From contig QVRM01006469.1 in assembly GCA_003439945.1 (NCBI GenBank), positions 62,001 through 126,000 on the forward strand: 64,000 nt of DNA, given 5' to 3'. Numbering within the stretch: position 1 is the stretch's first letter; every line of letters starts with the position of its first letter. A program made the position numbers and the translations under genes. Positions 58,620-64,000 of this stretch are shown here, in pieces. The notes under the pieces are model-generated. The model saw only the letters and a list, made by a program, of their open reading frames with translations. It had not been told where the DNA came from and did not search any database. This DNA comes from Dermanyssus gallinae. Its lineage: Eukaryota; Arthropoda; Arachnida; Mesostigmata; Dermanyssidae.

Positions 58620-58653
<34 letters not shown>
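58620..58653. repeat. (TA)n microsatellite
   Basis: TA run of about 34 bp; another interrupted run lies at 58747-58780. Confidence 0.95.
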
Positions 58654-58659
<6 letters not shown>

Positions 58660-58799
58660 ATACGTACCACATGTGTATATGTACATATTTTCATTTTCTG
58701 CCAGCACATGCATATAACAGCGCATAACCTTCAAATGCAGGTATTATATATATATGTATATATATATATATATATATTTAATATTTTCTTGCTCAGAAA

Positions 58800-60100
58800 C
58801 AACACTCCTGTTAAGTAAGGTGAATCAGACGTACTTGCTTTATCAGAGTTTGCCAGCTTAAGACCCTGGGTCATCAGGCCGTCAAGGCTTAGGCCACATC
58901 AAGATTCATCTGCACCCGCCACATTAGCTAATGTTTACATTAGCGAATGTAGCCATCATCCCTGCCATACGATGAATACCGTAGGATACAAGGGACAAGA
59001 GTTTCGAGGCCGACGGGCGCCGATCAGAGCTCTTCGCTTGTTTGATAAGCGAAAAGTGCAATTCTGCCGGGTTATAACAAAGTAGGCTCGAGTAACCCGA
59101 AACGATCAGGGACTACATATACCAGGGGCGAGGTAGGGGCGTTAATAATTCTCGTAGCTGCGTGGCGCGATACTGACACCGGTGTTGTTTTACCACGTCA
59201 ACAGAGACACGTCGTGTCTCATCTGCGGCGAGAAGGTCCGATCGCTATAGTTACTTTGCCATATACGGGGTTTCTTGCACGTCAGATTGACTGGCAGCAT
59301 GGCAGGCTCGCTAGGAAATTTAACGGGTGTAATGACGTGACGGTAACTTGGTAGGTTGGAGAGAAACGTAGCAGACTTCAGGCCAAACCACCGGTCGGCA
59401 GTTCGATTTTTTAAAGAATGCGTCGAAGTTTCGGAAACTTATGCTCACGGTGAAGCGTGCGAAGTGTTGCCGTTTATATTTTTTAGCCGGTGCTCCGTAA
59501 CTATATTTTATGAACGTGATTCGAAACATCGTTTGTCGTTAAGATTACACAAAATTAGCCTAGGGAGCTGCGCAAGGAAGGTCTACGATATATTTGATTT
59601 GCCACAAACGCCAGACAGAGTACAAAGGTCTGCAAATAATAACTCTAGCCTTTGGTACCAGACGATACTTTCCAGTTGCAACGCCACTCATGGTACATCA
59701 TCAAGCAGCAGGCCAAATGGAACAGCGGTAGTACTCTACGGTTGACTCAACGCTTGTCGGAGATCTCGCAAAAGATTCTACTTGTATCTAACCCCCCCTT
59801 TCCCTGAATGTCTAAGTTTATGCCAAACAAAATCCTTTGGTATACCCAAGAATGCCGGCCTCTGAAACACTGACATATGAGTCAGACGTATATCCCAGTA
59901 AAAGTTCGACCGAAAATGGCCTTCTTGTATACAAATTTCCTCTTGCTACTTCCCGCATCGTCTTTATGAAAAGACGGTGCGGGACGTAATAAGCGGGGAC
60001 AACTACGACTCTAACAAGCGTGACTCCTCGTGATGTGTGCAAATTGCGCGTGCTGCTGAGCGCAATTATTTATATATTCCTCGGAAATCTTATATAAAGG
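58800..60100. other. no recognised gene
   Basis: The 129-codon frame at 59356-59745 has a normal residue mix but no family I recognise. Confidence 0.4.
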
Positions 60101-60104
60101 GGGT

Positions 60105-60170
60105 CAGATGTGTAAACTGCCTATAGTAACAATTACTCTAAATTTGTTAATCATGGGGGGCAAGACATTC
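60105..60170 (+). repeat. dispersed repeat shared with 39455-39520
   Basis: Second copy of the AGATGTGTAAACTGCCTATA ... AATTTGTTAATCATGGGGGG repeat. This copy ends in a (TA)n tract. Confidence 0.6.
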
Positions 60171-60172
60171 GC

Positions 60173-60182
60173 TATATATATA

Positions 60183-60238
<56 letters not shown>

Positions 60239-60256
60239 TAGATAGATAGATAGATA
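60173..60256. repeat. (TA)n microsatellite with GATA tail
   Basis: TA run to about 60235, then (GATA)n to 60256. Confidence 0.97.
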
Positions 60257-60429
60257 ATTTGGCATATATACCGTTTCCGACCGACATCGGACCGTCCGGC
60301 TAACAAAACAACAAATACAGTCACAAAACAAGCTTCTCAGATACTTCCAGCTTCATGCACATATATTTGTTTAGTCATTTTCGACATATATTCGCCAGCT
60401 CTTTTCTGCAGTCCCCAGTTGTACCCCGA

Positions 60430-61560
60430 TGTTTGCCTCTGTATGGCACCTATGTCCAACTGAAGCCCACCGGGAGCTGGCTCGCCTTACTGGTCTCTCG
60501 GAAGTAGACGATGCAATACATAATGAAGAAGCCGCCAGGAAAGGCTGTGGGTGCAGACTTCGTTCGGAGCGAACATTTCGGGACAGGCGGTTGTTTTGGC
60601 TCTTTGTCTCGTGGCTCTCTTCAACGAACTTTATGAAGATGTCCGAGTGCCTGAAAAGTGGAGTGATATGTGTGGGAAGTGTGATACAGCCTCTTAAGTG
60701 TGTTACCGAAATGACAAGGGAATCCCTCAACACCTGCATAGCAACACCGTTGGATAGCAAAAAAAGTCATTTGCAAAGTTCTACCTGCAGTGATAGCGCG
60801 TGGGTTTGAAGATTTCTTAGAAGGTACTGAGTGCTTGCCAGACCAGCAACACGGTATTAGGCGAATAAAATCTATAATGACGGCTTGCGCTTCTCAGCAG
60901 CATTCAAATGGTCCTCTGAGGTAAACGAAACGTGCTCTTTGCCCTGTTTGTAGACTTTGCGGCACTCGATACATCGTCGCGAACAATACTGTGAAAAGTT
61001 CGGTAGTACTGAAGTTATTACGAGTTGTTGTGCTATCGAAAGGGTCTGTAATCATCGACGACGAGGCAACCTGAACACACCCTAAGTAATGACTTGTCAG
61101 TGCGCACACTTATGTATGCCGATGACCTTGTCCTCTACTTCCGGAATCAAAATTTTGCTACGAAGGAAAGCTTACCAAAAAAGGTGAATTTTGCTTGAGT
61201 TTAGTTCCAGTAGATTTTGCTAAGCATTGTTCATATCTTTGAGCACTCTTCTTAAACCAAGGATTACATTTTACCAAACATATTGAGGAAAAACTCGCGA
61301 AGGCATTCTGTCATTTCATAATATTTCAGGGTCTCATCGGTTGAAGCTGGATGTCGCTCTTAACCTTTTTACTCAAAAAATATTGCATCGACCGCTACTT
61401 GCAGGATATTGGTCATCCCTACTAATTACTGGAAGAGTCCATGTGGTAAAAATAATAACTTCGTTCCCGGGTAACAAGAAACTTCGGTACCGCAATACAA
61501 GGATTTTATATGAAATTGTGTATTCGAAATAGGTTTCATGAAATATCGAGCGAGTGCCAA
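60430..61560 (+). pseudogene. CR1/L2-type LINE reverse transcriptase, decayed
   Basis: Pieces in order and in changing frames: LTGLSEVDDAIHNE...GCGC (linker before the palm), LVALFNELYEDVRVPEKWSD (motif 0, about 60605-60660), ARGFEDFLEGTECLPDQQHG (motif 2, about 60800-60855), LFALFVDFAALDTS (motif 3, about 60935), LMYADDLVLYF (active site, 61109-61140), HFTKHIEEKLAKAFCHF, then LKLDVALNLFTQKILHRPLL (thumb, about 61270-61405). The order is correct and the YADD box is intact, but stops and shifts abound. It resembles the LINE at 45206-46211 in the thumb segment (LKIAFNLFRIKIAPI). Confidence 0.75.
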
Positions 61561-61754
61561 TTCAAGCTATGTTGAGACTCATATAATCTGTATCACATAC
61601 AACAATGATGCAGAATAGCTGTAATACATATGTGAATATACTGGTTAATAAAAAATATATATTTTCCTATTTAACTTTTCAATGTGAAGTAAATTATATT
61701 ATGAACTCAGGCATGCGATAGGGACCTGCGATCGAGAAGCATTCTGCAATCCTT

Positions 61755-62430
61755 TAAAGCTGTTGATATAAACGCAGATGACCTGGTAATTACTCTACAG
61801 ACTAGGATACCGGAAGTGTAAAATCAACGGGCCAATGCTTCACTAGCCAAGGTGGCAGACTGGTTGAGAAACGCTTGCCCCAATAGAGCGCGGTTGAAAG
61901 CGGGGCTATTCTGACGAGCAGGCGGAAACACTCCTCAATCCGATCGCTTTTGTATGGCTTTAAAATAAAGTGCGTATATTTGGATTGCTACTTGAAGCTG
62001 CAGTGGTTCAACAGAAGATTCAAGAACTCTACCCATATATGCCTGGCAAAAGACGATGAAGGTGTCCCATGAAATAGCCAAGCCGCTCCGGAGTGGATGA
62101 CGAATACAGAGCACTGTTACGCAAGGCCCAACGTGCCGTAACATTACGAGTCATAATGGTGTACTGAGGTGAACAGCCTCGCTATCCTAGTCATGGCTTG
62201 AACCTTGAATGGAAATGGAGGGAGAGTGGGAGGAAACGCGCAACAGATGGCATGGGAAGTGAAACGAAACAGTACAAGGTGCACGTAGGGCCTAGATGAA
62301 AAGCTCTGATCTCTGACATACAACAGAGATCGGATCCGACCGGACTAAACTATTATACAACACAAGTATTTACCGAACGAGCAAACCAGTCGCACTTGTA
62401 CATTATTGAAATAGCACCAGCTTGCTCTGC
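61755..62430 (+). pseudogene. R1-like LINE reverse transcriptase, decayed, ending at (TA)n
   Basis: Pieces: VDINADDLVITLQTRIPEV (active site YADD reads NADD), ANASLAKVADWLRNACPN, LDCYLKLQWFNRRFKNSTHI, EYRALLRKAQRAVTLRVIMV, then LNYYTTQVFTERANQSHLYI, which is aligned with TTQVLTGHGQFQSYL of the young element. The homology stops a few codons later at the (TA)n beginning at 62431, near the point corresponding to the first zinc-knuckle Cys. Frames change several times. Confidence 0.75.

Positions 62431-62457
<27 letters not shown>
62431..62457. repeat. (TA)n microsatellite between a LINE and a foldback element
   Basis: TA run of about 27 bp, then (CATA)n to 62471. LINE homology ends on its left and a foldback terminus begins on its right. 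Confidence 0.97.
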
Positions 62458-62461
<4 letters not shown>

Positions 62462-62471
62462 CATACATATA

Positions 62472-63035
62472 CAGGGTTTTACAGGACTATTTCGAGAGCA
62501 ATATAGAGATTTATAATGCTCGTTAAAGCAAATTTTTTCTCCAATGAAACATGGTCTCTGAGAAGTCTTGTATCTCTCGGGGTGAGAGTAAAATCACCAC
62601 AATTTGTGACACTGATGTTGTTGCCCAACATAGGAGCATTATATGAGCAATTACGAGGCAACCAGTCCTTATAGAAGAAATAAGCACAGTATCTTGTTAA
62701 ACTAACATATTCAATTGTGCATTTCATGGCGGTAATTTTGGTACCAAATCCATGGCAATGCGAGCCATCGAGTGATTGCGGAGTAACCGTGATTGAGAGC
62801 ATGCATAAATGACCTACTCCATCAGATAAATCACTCTAGGTCAATTATGCATGCATTCAGTAACGACATGCCCGCCGAAAAATCTTAATTACTCCGCAAT
62901 CACGGCTTGCATTGCCATAGGTTTGGCAACAAAATGATCGTCATAAAATGCGCTGGTTTTGAGCGCTGTGAATGAATGAACTAAACACATTGCTTTATTC
63001 TCTTCTTCTAGGGTTATGCTTTTGAGTGCACATAC
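62472..63035. mobile_element. foldback DNA element, copy 3 (diverged, right end lost)
   Basis: CAGGGTTTTACAGGAC with TA before it. Then come the family blocks AAGTCTTGT, ACAATTTGTGACACTGATG, CCCAACATAGGAGC and TGGTACCAAAT, a short centre, and a right arm from about 62830 to 63030 (GGGTTATGCTTTTGA). The right terminus is missing. Confidence 0.8.
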
Positions 63036-63039
63036 TTGT

Positions 63040-64000
63040 GTAGCTGGAACTACAGACTAGCTCAAAACTACCGGTAGTTAAATTATGTGCTGAAAAGAAG
63101 GTTCACCGCTAACTTAGATGCATGGCGGAGTATCGCAGGACGTTCCAAAACGACGAAAAACAATGGCACCCCTATAAGCGTGAAAAGTCTTACGCACCTG
63201 GTATGGATGTTTCTGGACAGTGTTACCGCATATTATGGGGATGAGAAAATGCTTCTAGATAATGTTATAGACAGTCAATCAAACTATAACAGTTGAGAAA
63301 CATTTTAAAACGAGTTACCGTTAGCGCCAACTTATAAGCTTTTGACAAGTAAAAAAGAGCTTCCAGGTCAAATCGACATAGAAATGTACGGTTTGCCGTG
63401 CATGGATTTCACTACGTAGCGTGGTCAACGAAAGGCTGTCACGCGTCAAACGAAGTTTGCTGAATCGTAATGAGCAGTGGAACTAATGTTGTGCTTAACA
63501 ATGCATACATTTTACAATGACTAGTCCGGTTAGCCGGGTCATAAATAATTATGTACATACACATGGGCGGTAGAACTTCTTCAAAAGAGCGGCCTGGTGA
63601 GCAAGTTATTTGGTAGAAAATCCATTTATGCCAGAATATCTTGGCTAAAGAACGAGATATATAAATTTGCTGGTTACAAGAATGCAAGTATTCGCATTAC
63701 GAACATTCGCGAAATTAGGGTCTTTAGATGTTCGCTTTTCTAACACTCACGTTTGGTAAATTGAAAACTTAGGATTACCATCAACGTCTATAGAATAAGC
63801 ACGGAAATGTTCACTTTACAGCCGCAATTTGAAATCATAACGATGGTGGTTCTATTTGTGATATGATTACCCTAAGCCGTTTTCCCTTGCCGTCAATGTC
63901 GGACTTTTATAGGGTCCCGTGTTGACAGAGGAGGGGCGTCAGCGGTTTGTGTGCTGTTTTTCCCTGTGGGCTGTTAACGACGGAGCAAGGGAAAACGGCT
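63040..64000. other. no gene seen
   Basis: Open frames at 63087-63296 and 63439-63687 match nothing. GGGAAAACGGCT at the end is the reverse complement of AGCCGTTTTCCC at about 63875-63886, an inverted pair about 110 bp apart. Confidence 0.4.

Overview
This window reads as repeat-dominated nuclear DNA of an animal, most probably an arthropod. The grounds are decayed R1-type non-LTR retrotransposons (LINEs), mariner and Tc1 transposases, tRNA-derived SINEs, and about forty (TA)n microsatellites. Reading frames are interrupted at all scales, and I see no operons, no bacterial gene arrangement and no convincing intact host gene. A chelicerate such as a tick or mite would fit, but the sequence does not prove it.

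Layout. 1-6.5 kb: the 3' end of one R1-like LINE (about 290-430), a second R1-like 3' fragment fused to a (TA)n tract (1513-2153), a remnant of a TE-type protein (4535-4744), a SINE with perfect target-site duplications (5596-5781), and a Tc1 helix-turn-helix remnant (6018-6206). 7.3-9.9 kb: a foldback element (7337-8088), a (TA)n-like bridge, and a complete but dead Tc1-like element (8261-9840). 13.0-15.5 kb: a 5'-truncated R1-like LINE with target-site duplications and a 726-codon frame whose active site reads YAND instead of YADD. 18.7-20.6 kb: two remnants of other LINEs. 22.5-27 kb: foldback, mariner, Tc1 and SINE remnants. 32.0-39.4 kb (minus strand): a young, nearly intact R1-like LINE lying directly against an older, heavily mutated one. 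40.6-46.2 kb: an R1-like endonuclease remnant, two mariner remnants and a CR1/Jockey-type LINE cut by (TA)n. 50.5-53.1 kb: a TE-protein remnant, an R1-like 3' end, a SINE and an R1-like reverse-transcriptase remnant. 56.4-63.0 kb: a SINE, a large perfect foldback element, a LINE remnant, a further R1-like remnant and a third foldback copy.

How it works together. None of the mobile elements looks autonomous as it stands. The best preserved is the minus-strand LINE at 35838-39410: intact catalytic YADD, a Zn-knuckle C-terminus and a 3' poly(A), but a one-base shift in a C7 run (39003-39009) and only the tail of ORF1. The recurrent theme is that transposon ends and LINE break points coincide with (TA)n tracts. 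For TA-targeting DNA elements this is expected. For LINEs broken mid-gene it is less so, and that is the most useful thing to follow up. I did not find a demonstrable new biological system. The best candidates for something undescribed are the foldback family that keeps a similar open frame in its arms, and the link between (TA)n and LINE break points.
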